Assembly: GCA_025457985.1 (NCBI GenBank)
Contig: JALOTI010000024.1
Span: 1-11,058, forward strand
Direction: 5' to 3'
Origin: Leptospira sp.
GTDB lineage: Bacteria; Spirochaetota; Leptospiria; Leptospirales; Leptospiraceae
DNA: 11,058 nucleotides
Shown here: in pieces, positions 1 through 6,719 of the stretch
Layout of the letters: each line of letters opens with the position of its first letter
How positions within the stretch are numbered: position 1 is the first letter of the stretch
The notes under the pieces: generated by a model
The model's input: only the letters and a program-made list of their open reading frames with translations
Database searches by the model: none
What the model was told of the DNA's origin: nothing
Translations under genes and position numbers: made by a program

Positions 1-912
1 CAACGTTATGAAGATCTGAATAAAAAGGGACGTGAGCGTTTGACGATCATGGTGATCCCGCACACAGACCACCGCACAATCAACTTTATCATCTCATACA
101 AAACTATTTCTATAGTAATCGCTATTCTGGTAACTTTATTAGTAATTAGCGCAGTCAATGTTCTTTCTCATAGTGGTTCAATTCACCAGCTTACCGAGCT
201 AAATCTCACAAACAAAGACTTCATTCGTCAATCATCCAAAATGAAGGAAGAAGTTTCTTCCCTTCATGATACGATCCAGTATTATTATGAGAGAATTTCA
301 AATCTCTATATTAAGTTGGGTGGCGATCCGTCGAGAGTTTCAAAAGGTGTAGGCGGTCAAGCTCCGCAATTTGCATCTATGCAAGGATCACCGCAAACGG
401 ACATTACGAGTGAATCCTTTCGAATTAAAGAAGACATTCACAATTTGAAATTAAGTTCTGAGTTATCAGATGAGATCATCAAGCTCATCAAGAAAAGAAA
501 GAGTATTATTAAGAACACTCCCTCTATTTGGCCTACAAAGGGATATGTACTTTTTCCATTCGGAAAATACATTTCACCTATCACTGGGAAAGAAGAATAC
601 AACCGAGGATTGGACATTGGATCCTTTCCAGGAGCCGAAGTACAAGCAACAGCACCCGGCCTTGTTTTTGATACTGGCTATTCTCCCGCAACTGGTTATT
701 ATGTAAAATTAGCTCACCGTTTTGGATGGAAGACAATTTACTCAAACCTGGATCGAGTGAGAGTTAAAAAGAATGAAAAAATTTCGAAGGGTGATATCGT
801 AGGATACGTAGGTAAAACGGCTGAAAATCCAGTCTACCATTTGCATTACGAAGTGCACGTAGGTACGCAAGCTCTCAATCCGTTTTCCTTCCTAAACCAA
901 ATCCAAGAATAA
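1..912 (+). CDS. M23/LytM-domain membrane protein, partial at 5' end, degenerate active site
   Basis: The reading frame is open from base 1, so the gene probably begins upstream; the TTG at 40 is only the first possible in-window start. In order it has a short basic cytoplasmic tail (motif [12 protein letters not shown]), one transmembrane helix (about bases 85-165), a predicted coiled-coil stretch (about 180-330), a linker, and a C-terminal LytM/M23 domain (about 530-900). M23 enzymes are zinc endopeptidases that cut peptidoglycan cross-links in the periplasm. The zinc Asp (codon 613-615) and the HLH motif (838-846) are present. The first zinc His is Asn (601-603, in NRGLDIG) and the catalytic His of the usual YxHL motif is Asn (745-747, YSNL). 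I infer a weak or inactive enzyme that may act as a regulator or scaffold, as EnvC/NlpD-type LytM proteins do. The stop overlaps the bactofilin start by one base, and M23-bactofilin pairs are a known shape-determining combination. Confidence 0.88.
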   Translation, partial: QRYEDLNKKGRERLTIMVIPHTDHRTINFIISYKTISIVIAILVTLLVISAVNVLSHSGSIHQLTELNLTNKDFIRQSSKMKEEVSSLHDTIQYYYERISNLYIKLGGDPSRVSKGVGGQAPQFASMQGSPQTDITSESFRIKEDIHNLKLSSELSDEIIKLIKKRKSIIKNTPSIWPTKGYVLFPFGKYISPITGKEEYNRGLDIGSFPGAEVQATAPGLVFDTGYSPATGYYVKLAHRFGWKTIYSNLDRVRVKKNEKISKGDIVGYVGKTAENPVYHLHYEVHVGTQALNPFSFLNQIQE

Positions 913-1265
913 TGCCAAATCCACAAATCGAAGAAGAATTTTTAGTTAACAGTGTCATAGGCGAAGGAGCCGAATTTACAGGGGAATTTAAATTCCCTGG
1001 CCTCATCCGAATTGATGGAACCTTTCGTGGAGTTTTAGAAACTACAGGAAAGGTTTTAATCGGTAAAACTGGATTTGTTGATACAGATATTAAGGCAAGG
1101 GTAGTTGTGGCTGGTGGTGAAATCAAAGGTAACATCTACGCTACGGAGCGAGTTACTTTGTTAGCAAGTTGTCGTTTAGAAGGTGACATCGTAACCCCAA
1201 GACTTGTAGTAGAAGAGGGTGTTACTTTCCACGGAAAGTGCACAATCAATCCAACGCGCCATTAG
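912..1265 (+). CDS. Bactofilin family cytoskeletal protein
   Basis: A 117-residue protein of the usual bactofilin size. It is almost entirely short glycine-punctuated beta repeats (residues about 14-112, e.g. SVIGEGAEFTGEF, IRIDGTFRG, GGEIKGNIYA, CRLEGDIVTPRLVVEEG) that form the right-handed beta-helix of this family. N- and C-terminal tails are short, and no transmembrane segment is visible, so it should be cytoplasmic and polymerise without nucleotide. Bactofilins localise peptidoglycan-modifying enzymes and set cell curvature or helical shape; a bactofilin has been linked to helical pitch in Leptospira biflexa, but I cannot say whether this is the same paralogue. The ATG overlaps the upstream stop codon (TAATG), implying translational coupling with the M23-like partner. 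No strong Shine-Dalgarno sequence is seen. Confidence 0.93.
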   Translation: MPNPQIEEEFLVNSVIGEGAEFTGEFKFPGLIRIDGTFRGVLETTGKVLIGKTGFVDTDIKARVVVAGGEIKGNIYATERVTLLASCRLEGDIVTPRLVVEEGVTFHGKCTINPTRH

Positions 1266-1274
1266 AGTGCGAGT

Positions 1275-1739
1275 ATGAAAATAAATAACAAAAATTCTAA
1301 GTCGATCTCGTCTTCCTCTCAAAAGAAAGACAGTGAACGACTCAAGTCGGAAAAAGTCGATGAATCCAAACAGAGTTTCTTGGAAATTTTGGAATCAATC
1401 GTTCCTGCTTCAGAAGAAAATACTAAGGAACTTAATGAACTTTGGAAGGACCTTCCCGACTTAGAAAAAAAGTTAATCTCAGATCCAAACCATAAAAATC
1501 TAAACGAGTACAAAGAGCATATCAAACAGATAGCTAGCCTAATTCTAAAGAAAAATTATAAAATTCAACAAGCCCCTTTACGCGGAAGAAATGATCAAAG
1601 AGACATACGATTTGTTAAAATCGTAGATGAAAAGCTTGATATCCTTGCGAGAACTATGTTTTCACCGAGCAACAGTGCATTTACAATTTTGAAACAATTA
1701 GATGAAATCCGAGGTCTACTGATAGATGTGAAAGGTTAA
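1275..1739 (+). CDS. YaaR-family (DUF327) protein
   Basis: A 154-residue, highly charged, mostly helical protein without signal peptide or membrane helix. The first 30 residues are Ser/Lys-rich and probably disordered. The rest follows the DUF327/YaaR pattern: an SFLEILESI helix (34-42), NEYKEHIKQIASLILK (77-92), VKIVDEKLDILA (114-125) and the C-terminal LDEIRGLLIDV (142-152). The family occurs in Firmicutes and spirochaetes and its molecular function is not established. In Bacillus subtilis yaaR lies next to the holB (delta') gene; here holB is also origin-proximal but about 8 kb away. The gene starts 9 bases after the bactofilin stop and ends 6 bases before the ABC transporter start, so it belongs to the same operon. 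The family call rests on motif memory. Confidence 0.75.
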   Translation: MKINNKNSKSISSSSQKKDSERLKSEKVDESKQSFLEILESIVPASEENTKELNELWKDLPDLEKKLISDPNHKNLNEYKEHIKQIASLILKKNYKIQQAPLRGRNDQRDIRFVKIVDEKLDILARTMFSPSNSAFTILKQLDEIRGLLIDVKG

Positions 1740-1745
1740 GAAAAC

Positions 1746-3518
1746 TTGCAAAATACGGAACGCGCTAAATCTAAGAATCTAAAAGTTCTAAAAAAAACAT
1801 TCTCCTACTTAAAACCCTATAAATTAAAACTTATCAGTGCTGGCTTTGCTTTAATTATCACGGCAGCCATTACATTAGGATTGGGCCAAGGGCTAAGGCA
1901 TCTTGTAGATTCCGGATTCTCTGCGAAAAAGGAATCTGAATTAGCATTTGCAGTTATGATCATAGTTTTTGTAGGAATCCTTTTAGCCGTAGGTACTTAC
2001 ATAAGACATTATCTAATTTCTTGGATCGGAGAGCGAGTTTCCTCAGACATTCGTATGGATGTGTTCGGACATATAATATACCTCCACCCTGGTTTCTTCG
2101 AGTTAAATTCACCAGGTGAAATTCAATCTCGCATAACGACTGATACAACATTGCTTCAGACAGTGATCGGATCATCACTTTCTATAGCACTTCGAAATCT
2201 ACTGATGTTTATCGGCGGAATTCTATTTTTGTTTTTAACTAATGTAAAACTTACAGTGATTGTTCTTGTGAGTGTCCCCTTTATCGTTTTTCCAATTTTA
2301 TATTATGGAAAAAAAGTAAGAAATCTCTCAAGGCTGACTCAGGATAAAATTGCAGGTGTTGGTACCTATGTAAGCGAGGCCTTGTTAAATATCAAAATCC
2401 TTCAATCATTTCATCACCAGGATGAAGACAAAAGAAGGTTTGCAATGACAGTTGAGGATGCCTTTATCGTATCAGTTTCTCGGATTAAACAGCGATCGTT
2501 GTTAATTGCAAGTGTTATCCTTTTTATACTCGTGGGCATTAGCTTTATGCTTTGGATTGGTGGTCGAGATGTAATCGCAGGGAAAATCACAGGTGGCGAG
2601 CTCGTTGCATTTAGTTTTTATGCGATTATGGTTGCGAACAGTGTAGGTGCGTTTTCTGAGGTGTTAGGTGATTTGCAAAGAGCCGCGGGGGCAACAGAAC
2701 GCCTTATGGAATTATTAATCTCTGAGCCTGAAATTAAAGATCCAGTAGAACCAATTTCGATCCAGTCATCACTGAAAGCAGAAATTGAGTTCACTGATTT
2801 AAGTTTTTCTTACCCATCAAGGCCAGAGCGAAGAGCTGTCGATCGTGTCAATTTGATCATACCCGAACTTAAGACTACTGCACTTGTAGGTCCCTCTGGC
2901 GGAGGTAAGAGTACCATTTTTGAATTGATCTTACGGTTTTATGATCCTACGGAAGGCAAAATACAATTAGGTGGAATACTACTGAATCGTTTTGCTACAA
3001 AGGACTTACGTTCTATGATTGGTTTTGTTCCACAACAACCAATTCTATTTTCTGGAACTCTTGCTGAAAACATAGCCTATGCCAAACCGGAAGCTACTTT
3101 CGATGAAATCAAAAGAGCAGCAGAAAATGCTTACATCACAGAATTTCTACACCAACTTCCTGATGGTTACCATACAAATTTAGGACATCTAGGGACTCGC
3201 CTTTCTGGCGGACAAAAACAAAGAATAGCGATTGCGAGAGCCATTCTGAAAAACCCAAAAATTTTACTTCTAGATGAAGCAACTTCTGCCTTAGATTCTG
3301 AATCGGAAGATATCGTTAAACGGGCATTACAGAATTTAATGTCGGACCGAACTACAATTATGATTGCACATCGACTTTCAACTGTGCTAAACGCAGACCA
3401 AATAGTAGTAATAAGAGATGGGAAAATTGAAGCTATTGGCAAACATGAGGAACTTCTCCGCACGAATGCCTTATATGAGAGATTGGCTAGTCTACAGTTT
3501 CAAACCGAAATTGTCTAA
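1746..3518 (+). CDS. MsbA-related ABC transporter, fused permease and ATPase (half-transporter)
   Basis: A 590-residue type IV ABC exporter subunit that should dimerise in the inner membrane and pump a lipid or amphipathic substrate using ATP. The N-terminal half (about 25-310) holds roughly six transmembrane helices. The cytoplasmic stretch FFELNSPGEIQSRITTDTT (117-135) and the following IGSSLSIALRN resemble the MsbA_rel subgroup (TIGR02204 as I remember it). The ATPase half is complete: A-loop Tyr356, Walker A GPSGGGKST (382-390), Q-loop about 430, signature LSGGQ (486-490), Walker B ILLLDE (506-511), D-loop SALD (514-517) and H-loop His542. The start is TTG, chosen because AAAGG lies about 10 bases upstream and the conserved protein begins soon after. 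The substrate is unknown. Its last 27 bases overlap the 3' end of parB on the other strand. Confidence 0.9.
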   Translation: MQNTERAKSKNLKVLKKTFSYLKPYKLKLISAGFALIITAAITLGLGQGLRHLVDSGFSAKKESELAFAVMIIVFVGILLAVGTYIRHYLISWIGERVSSDIRMDVFGHIIYLHPGFFELNSPGEIQSRITTDTTLLQTVIGSSLSIALRNLLMFIGGILFLFLTNVKLTVIVLVSVPFIVFPILYYGKKVRNLSRLTQDKIAGVGTYVSEALLNIKILQSFHHQDEDKRRFAMTVEDAFIVSVSRIKQRSLLIASVILFILVGISFMLWIGGRDVIAGKITGGELVAFSFYAIMVANSVGAFSEVLGDLQRAAGATERLMELLISEPEIKDPVEPISIQSSLKAEIEFTDLSFSYPSRPERRAVDRVNLIIPELKTTALVGPSGGGKSTIFELILRFYDPTEGKIQLGGILLNRFATKDLRSMIGFVPQQPILFSGTLAENIAYAKPEATFDEIKRAAENAYITEFLHQLPDGYHTNLGHLGTRLSGGQKQRIAIARAILKNPKILLLDEATSALDSESEDIVKRALQNLMSDRTTIMIAHRLSTVLNADQIVVIRDGKIEAIGKHEELLRTNALYERLASLQFQTEIV

Positions 3519-4385
3519 GAGTCTTTCCATATCATCCAAATTTGCATAAGAAAAAGTAATCTTTCCCTTACCATTGGATTCATTATGAGTTACTTCAACT
3601 TTAGAACTAAACTTGTTTCGAAGTTTTGTTTCTAACTTAACAATACTTGGGTCACGTTTGTCAGGCCCGGATTGTTTGGAATCCTTCTTCTCTGGATTCA
3701 AATAGCTAGATACGAAGTTCTCAACTTCTCTAACATTCCAACCATCTAAAAGAATTTTTTGAGCAACTTCCCATTGTTTTTTAGAATCTGGAATGGATAA
3801 CAAAGGTCTCGCTTGCCCTTCCGTAAGTTTCCCTTCTTTTACTAAATCTTGGATCGGTTTTGGAAGACCAAGCAGGCGGAGTAAATTGGAAACTGTAGCT
3901 CGGTTTTTGCCCACTCTAGTTGCTAGGTCAGTGACCTTTAATCCACGTTTGTCTATAATGGACTGGTAAGCTAGAGCCTCCTCCATGGGATTTAAGTTTT
4001 CTCTTTGGATGTTTTCTATAAGAGCTAGTTCCATCATATCAGCTTCAGAAAGATCTCGAACAATTGCAGGAATCTTTGCGAAACCTGCCAGCTTACAGGC
4101 GCGTAACCTACGTTCGCCGGCAACTAAAACAAAACCTGAACCACTTGGGTTTTTCTGGACTACGATTGGCTGAATCACTCCATGTTCAACGATCGTATTC
4201 GATAGCTCTTGGATGGATTGATCTGAAAATTGTTTTCGTGGTTGGTGGGGATTAGGAAGGATTTCCGTAACGCGAATTTCTCGTACACCAGCTTGCTCTT
4301 CTTTTGAGAATTCCGACTGATCTTCTTTTACTGGAATGAGATTGCCGAGACCACGGCCCAATACCTTGCCTTTTCCGAGAGCCAT
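3492..4385 (-). CDS. parB: Chromosome partitioning protein ParB (Spo0J family)
   Basis: A 297-residue CTP-dependent DNA clamp that loads at parS and spreads to build the partition complex near the origin. The ParA-contacting N terminus is GRGLGNLIP (10-18). The CTP-binding domain has NPHQPRK (45-51), the GERR box (90-93, in AGERRLRACKLAG) and ENIQRENLNPMEEA (124-137). A helix-turn-helix for parS recognition lies at about 150-173 (VTDLATRVGKNRATVSNLL). A charged linker (about 233-247) leads to the C-terminal dimerisation domain ending in a leucine-rich helix. The length is normal for chromosomal ParB. It starts two bases after the parA stop. Two matching parS sites lie upstream at 5646-5661 and 6605-6620, which supports the function. 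Confidence 0.97.
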   Translation of the reverse strand: MALGKGKVLGRGLGNLIPVKEDQSEFSKEEQAGVREIRVTEILPNPHQPRKQFSDQSIQELSNTIVEHGVIQPIVVQKNPSGSGFVLVAGERRLRACKLAGFAKIPAIVRDLSEADMMELALIENIQRENLNPMEEALAYQSIIDKRGLKVTDLATRVGKNRATVSNLLRLLGLPKPIQDLVKEGKLTEGQARPLLSIPDSKKQWEVAQKILLDGWNVREVENFVSSYLNPEKKDSKQSGPDKRDPSIVKLETKLRNKFSSKVEVTHNESNGKGKITFSYANLDDMERLLDNFGLKL

Positions 4386-4387
4386 TT

Positions 4388-5149
4388 TTATACCCTGCCC
4401 ACAACTTCTTCTGCTAAACTTTTATAACTCTTTGCACCTACACCTTCTGGATCGTAGTAGTTGATAGGTTTTCCAAAGGAAGGTGCTTCAGATAATTTAA
4501 TATTACGAGGAATAACTGTTTCATATACTTTCTCTTTAAAGTAATTGCGAACATCCTCTGCCACTTGGTTAGCGAGATTAGTTCGTTTATCATACATAGT
4601 TAAAAGCACTCCTTCTAAACTTAAAGACGGGTTCCACTGGTTTTGAACTAAGGAAATAATTCTCATTAACTGAGATAATCCTTCCAAAGCAAAATATTCA
4701 GTTTGCAACGTTATCATCACAGATTGTGAAGCACAGAGTGCATTGATAGTTAAGACACCTAGCGACGGAGGACAATCTATCAGTATGAAATCATAACTTT
4801 CTTTGATAGATGCGAGTGCATCTTTGAGTTTGAATTCTTTTTTCTCAATCCCCAAGAAGTCTACTTCCAATCCTGAAAGATTAATGTTTGCCGGAATGAT
4901 ATCCAAATTTGCAACGAAGGTTTTTTGAATTGCCTCCCTTGCAGATAATTCACCAATCAAAACTTCATACGTTGTTTTATTTAAACTCTGTACTTCGATC
5001 CCGAAACCTGATCCAGAATTTCCTTGCGGATCAATATCTACAAGAAGCACCTTCTTTCCAAGTTCAACAAGATTGGATGCAAGATTGATTGCAGTTGTTG
5101 TTTTTCCAACACCACCTTTCTGATTGCTGATCGATACGATTTTACCCAT
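4388..5149 (-). CDS. parA: Chromosome partitioning ATPase ParA (Soj family)
   Basis: A 253-residue deviant-Walker ATPase that binds the nucleoid non-specifically as an ATP dimer and is released by ParB-stimulated hydrolysis, pulling ParB-parS complexes apart. The deviant Walker A motif KGGVGKTT is at 11-18, with the signature lysine near its start. Walker A' VDIDPQGN is at 37-44 and Walker [12 protein letters not shown] at 121-131. The C-terminal [17 protein letters not shown] (213-229) is typical of the chromosomal Soj type. There is no N-terminal DNA-binding extension, unlike many plasmid ParA proteins, so this is the chromosomal class. Its start overlaps the rsmG stop by 8 bases (ATGGGTAA), implying translational coupling in an rsmG-parA-parB operon. 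Confidence 0.97.
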   Translation of the reverse strand: MGKIVSISNQKGGVGKTTTAINLASNLVELGKKVLLVDIDPQGNSGSGFGIEVQSLNKTTYEVLIGELSAREAIQKTFVANLDIIPANINLSGLEVDFLGIEKKEFKLKDALASIKESYDFILIDCPPSLGVLTINALCASQSVMITLQTEYFALEGLSQLMRIISLVQNQWNPSLSLEGVLLTMYDKRTNLANQVAEDVRNYFKEKVYETVIPRNIKLSEAPSFGKPINYYDPEGVGAKSYKSLAEEVVGRV

Positions 5150-5885
5150 TCTTGTTTTTAGTCTCCTTTACAATTTCTTTCCATTCACGTGGGAAGCCCT
5201 GTCTAGGCTTCGAAGTCTTTTGCAGTATTTTAATATGTCGCTTTCCTACAAAGTCTAATTCAGGAATAGGAATTTCTTTTTTTAATGTGAATCCATTGTT
5301 CAAAAGTACCTCTCTCTCCATTGCCTTATCAGGATACTCTTGCGCTAAAAAGGGACATAAATATCCGTTTTGTTTTACAAGCAATGTCGCAACTTCGGCA
5401 ACGTAAGGATAAGGTACCATAGCCCTCGTACAAATTAGGTCGAACTCTGCTTGAAATTCCTCTGCACGCGCATAAACAAATTCTACTCTTTCACTTACTT
5501 CACTTAATTTTCCGTGCCGAACTTCTGTCTCAAGTAGCGCTAGTTTACGTTTTTGAGAATCAATAAGGTAAAGAAAAGGTGCATTCTTCAAGACCATAAA
5601 AAGAAATCCAGGCAGACCGGGCCCAGTCCCAATATCAGCGACAACTGTTTCACGTGAAACGAAACCCGTTTTCATTAATTTCCAGCAAAAGATCAATGAG
5701 TCGAGGATGTGGCGATCCAATATACGTTCTGAATCATTTTTAGAAAAGAATCCTCCTCTTTCATTTTCTCTTTGTAAGAACTGAAAATATTTTTCTAGAA
5801 TATCCCAATTCAATTCAGTTTCTAATTCTGGAAATAGATGTGGTGAAAGCTTTTTGACTTCAAGTTTGATATCTGATTCTGACAT
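5142..5885 (-). CDS. rsmG: 16S rRNA (guanine-N7)-methyltransferase RsmG (GidB)
   Basis: A 247-residue SAM-dependent methyltransferase, somewhat longer than the E. coli enzyme (207). The family modifies G527 (E. coli numbering) of 16S rRNA in the 530 loop, and loss gives low-level streptomycin resistance. Visible motifs are DRHILDSL (57-64), the SAM-binding loop [12 protein letters not shown] (82-93), [13 protein letters not shown] (107-119) and the ICTRAM region (151-156). A parS site is built into codons 75-80 (FVSRET), immediately before the SAM loop. No Shine-Dalgarno sequence is seen; a -10-like TATAAC lies 6 bases before the ATG, so a leaderless message is possible. The gene heads the rsmG-parA-parB operon, a conserved origin-region order. 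Confidence 0.95.
   Translation of the reverse strand: MSESDIKLEVKKLSPHLFPELETELNWDILEKYFQFLQRENERGGFFSKNDSERILDRHILDSLIFCWKLMKTGFVSRETVVADIGTGPGLPGFLFMVLKNAPFLYLIDSQKRKLALLETEVRHGKLSEVSERVEFVYARAEEFQAEFDLICTRAMVPYPYVAEVATLLVKQNGYLCPFLAQEYPDKAMEREVLLNNGFTLKKEIPIPELDFVGKRHIKILQKTSKPRQGFPREWKEIVKETKNKNG
5646..5661. other. parS centromere site 1, inside rsmG
   Basis: TGTTTCACGTGAAACG matches the bacterial parS consensus TGTTNCACGTGAAACA at all positions but the last, and contains the perfect 14-base palindrome GTTTCACGTGAAAC. ParB loads here. It lies about 1.3 kb upstream of the parB start and is encoded within codons 75-80 of rsmG. parS sites inside or next to rsmG are known in other bacteria, where the RsmG N terminus often reads MFHVKH for the same reason. 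Confidence 0.95.
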
Positions 5886-5943
5886 AATAACGTTATACTT
5901 TTTCTGAGTTTAGCCGACTAGAGTAGGAGGAGAAATACTTTCC
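5886..5943. promoter_or_regulatory. Divergent promoter region between rsmG and the exported-protein gene
   Basis: This 58-base spacer separates two divergent genes. A perfect 10-base palindrome ATAACGTTAT lies at 5887-5896. On the - strand TATAAC (5892-5897) looks like a -10 box only 6 bases before the rsmG ATG. On the + strand TATACT (5894-5899) looks like a -10 box for the other gene. The two overlap. No good -35 box was found for either at normal spacing, so the promoter call is tentative. Confidence 0.4.
5925..5930 (+). promoter_or_regulatory. Strong Shine-Dalgarno for the gene at 5944
   Basis: AGGAGG followed by AG lies 13 bases before the ATG at 5944. It is the best ribosome-binding sequence I saw in the window and supports that gene being translated. 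The spacing is longer than usual, but the signal-peptide-like start (MIRFLIFF) fits this ATG and no nearer start codon exists in frame. Confidence 0.65.
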
Positions 5944-6702
5944 ATGATCCGATTCTTAATTTTTTTCCTTTGTTCGTTCTTTGTAGTATGGGGTTACACT
6001 CCAGGCAAATGGTCCCACAAGGATGTTTATATTTTTCAGAAAAATAAAAAAGGACCTTCCAAAGAGATCGTTCGAAACAATGAAGGAACAGTCATCTATG
6101 TTGCCGAATATCAATACAATGAAGATGGAAGATTAGAATTAGAAACCTATTCGGATAAAGAAGGGAAGGCTGACGGAAAAACTATCTACAGATACACCGA
6201 AGGTCGTATTTCTAGTGAAGATGTTTATGATGATAAGGGCAATCTAAACAGCCAAAAGAGTTTCCAGTACAAGGGAAACCTTCTGAAAAAAGTAACCATA
6301 AAATTACCTGAAGATAAAACATCCGTGACTTATACTTTAGAAACGGATAATGAGGGGAACGTAATTGCCGGTGAAAGCAGATCTAATGAATCAAAGGATA
6401 TAGATTTGTTTCGCTTTAGCTTAGATCCAAAGCGCCCTAATGTTCAGATCCAAAAGTTTCTAGATGAGAAAAACAAGACCCTTGGAGAAATTCATTTTAA
6501 ATATGATGCAAAAGGTCAGTTAGTAGAGAGAGAATTTTTTCAAGGGGAAAACAAGCGAGTCCATAAACTAAAGTATAGACCCGATGGACTTTTAGAATCT
6601 CACTCGTTTCACGTGAAACAGGGAGACAGTTGGATTTTAGAAAAAACTCATGTCCTGGTCTACGAAGATCAGAACAAATCGAAGCTATCTAAAAAAGATT
6701 AA
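5944..6702 (+). CDS. Exported protein of unknown function with YD-like repeats
   Basis: I do not recognise a named family. The 252-residue protein begins with a short hydrophobic signal peptide (about 1-17, MIRFLIFFLCSFFVVWG), so it should be exported to the periplasm or outer membrane. A Cys at position 10 lies inside the hydrophobic core and is not a convincing lipobox. The mature part has repeated units of the form Y-x-Y-x-x-(D/E)G-x-L/I (EYQYNEDGRLELETY 54-68, YRYTEGRISSEDVYDDKGNL about 80-99, HFKYDAKGQLVEREFF about 181-196, LKYRPDGLLESHSF about 209-222), like the YD repeats of RHS or MORN-like beta-structures. It is charged, Lys/Glu-rich and lacks visible catalytic motifs. It sits alone on the + strand between mnmG and rsmG, converging with mnmG across 17 bases. 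Codons 221-226 contain a parS site. Confidence 0.8.
   Translation: MIRFLIFFLCSFFVVWGYTPGKWSHKDVYIFQKNKKGPSKEIVRNNEGTVIYVAEYQYNEDGRLELETYSDKEGKADGKTIYRYTEGRISSEDVYDDKGNLNSQKSFQYKGNLLKKVTIKLPEDKTSVTYTLETDNEGNVIAGESRSNESKDIDLFRFSLDPKRPNVQIQKFLDEKNKTLGEIHFKYDAKGQLVEREFFQGENKRVHKLKYRPDGLLESHSFHVKQGDSWILEKTHVLVYEDQNKSKLSKKD
6605..6620. other. parS centromere site 2, inside the unknown exported-protein gene
   Basis: CGTTTCACGTGAAACA is the exact reverse complement of the site at 5646-5661. It matches the parS consensus at 15 of 16 bases, with the same perfect 14-base palindromic core. It encodes the residues SFHVKQ near the protein's C terminus. The two sites lie 959 bases apart and should both load ParB. 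Confidence 0.95.
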
Positions 6703-6719
6703 CGAGAATCCGGAAACGA

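Noticed and set aside
40..42. TTG at 40 as the true start of the M23-like gene
   Set aside because: The frame is open to base 1 with charged residues ([13 protein letters not shown]) that fit the conserved cytoplasmic tail, so the start is probably upstream.
875..1135. Long open frames antisense to or in other frames of real genes, such as this one opposite bactofilin
   Set aside because: They lie fully within well-recognised genes, have no family features, and have no supporting start signals.
5181..5195. ATTCACGTGGGAA, a partial parS-like sequence in rsmG
   Set aside because: It shares only the CACGTG core and lacks the flanking GTTT/AAAC arms needed for ParB.
5971..5973. Cys10 of the exported protein as a lipoprotein cleavage site
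   Set aside because: It lies in the middle of the hydrophobic segment, too close to the N terminus for a signal peptidase II site.
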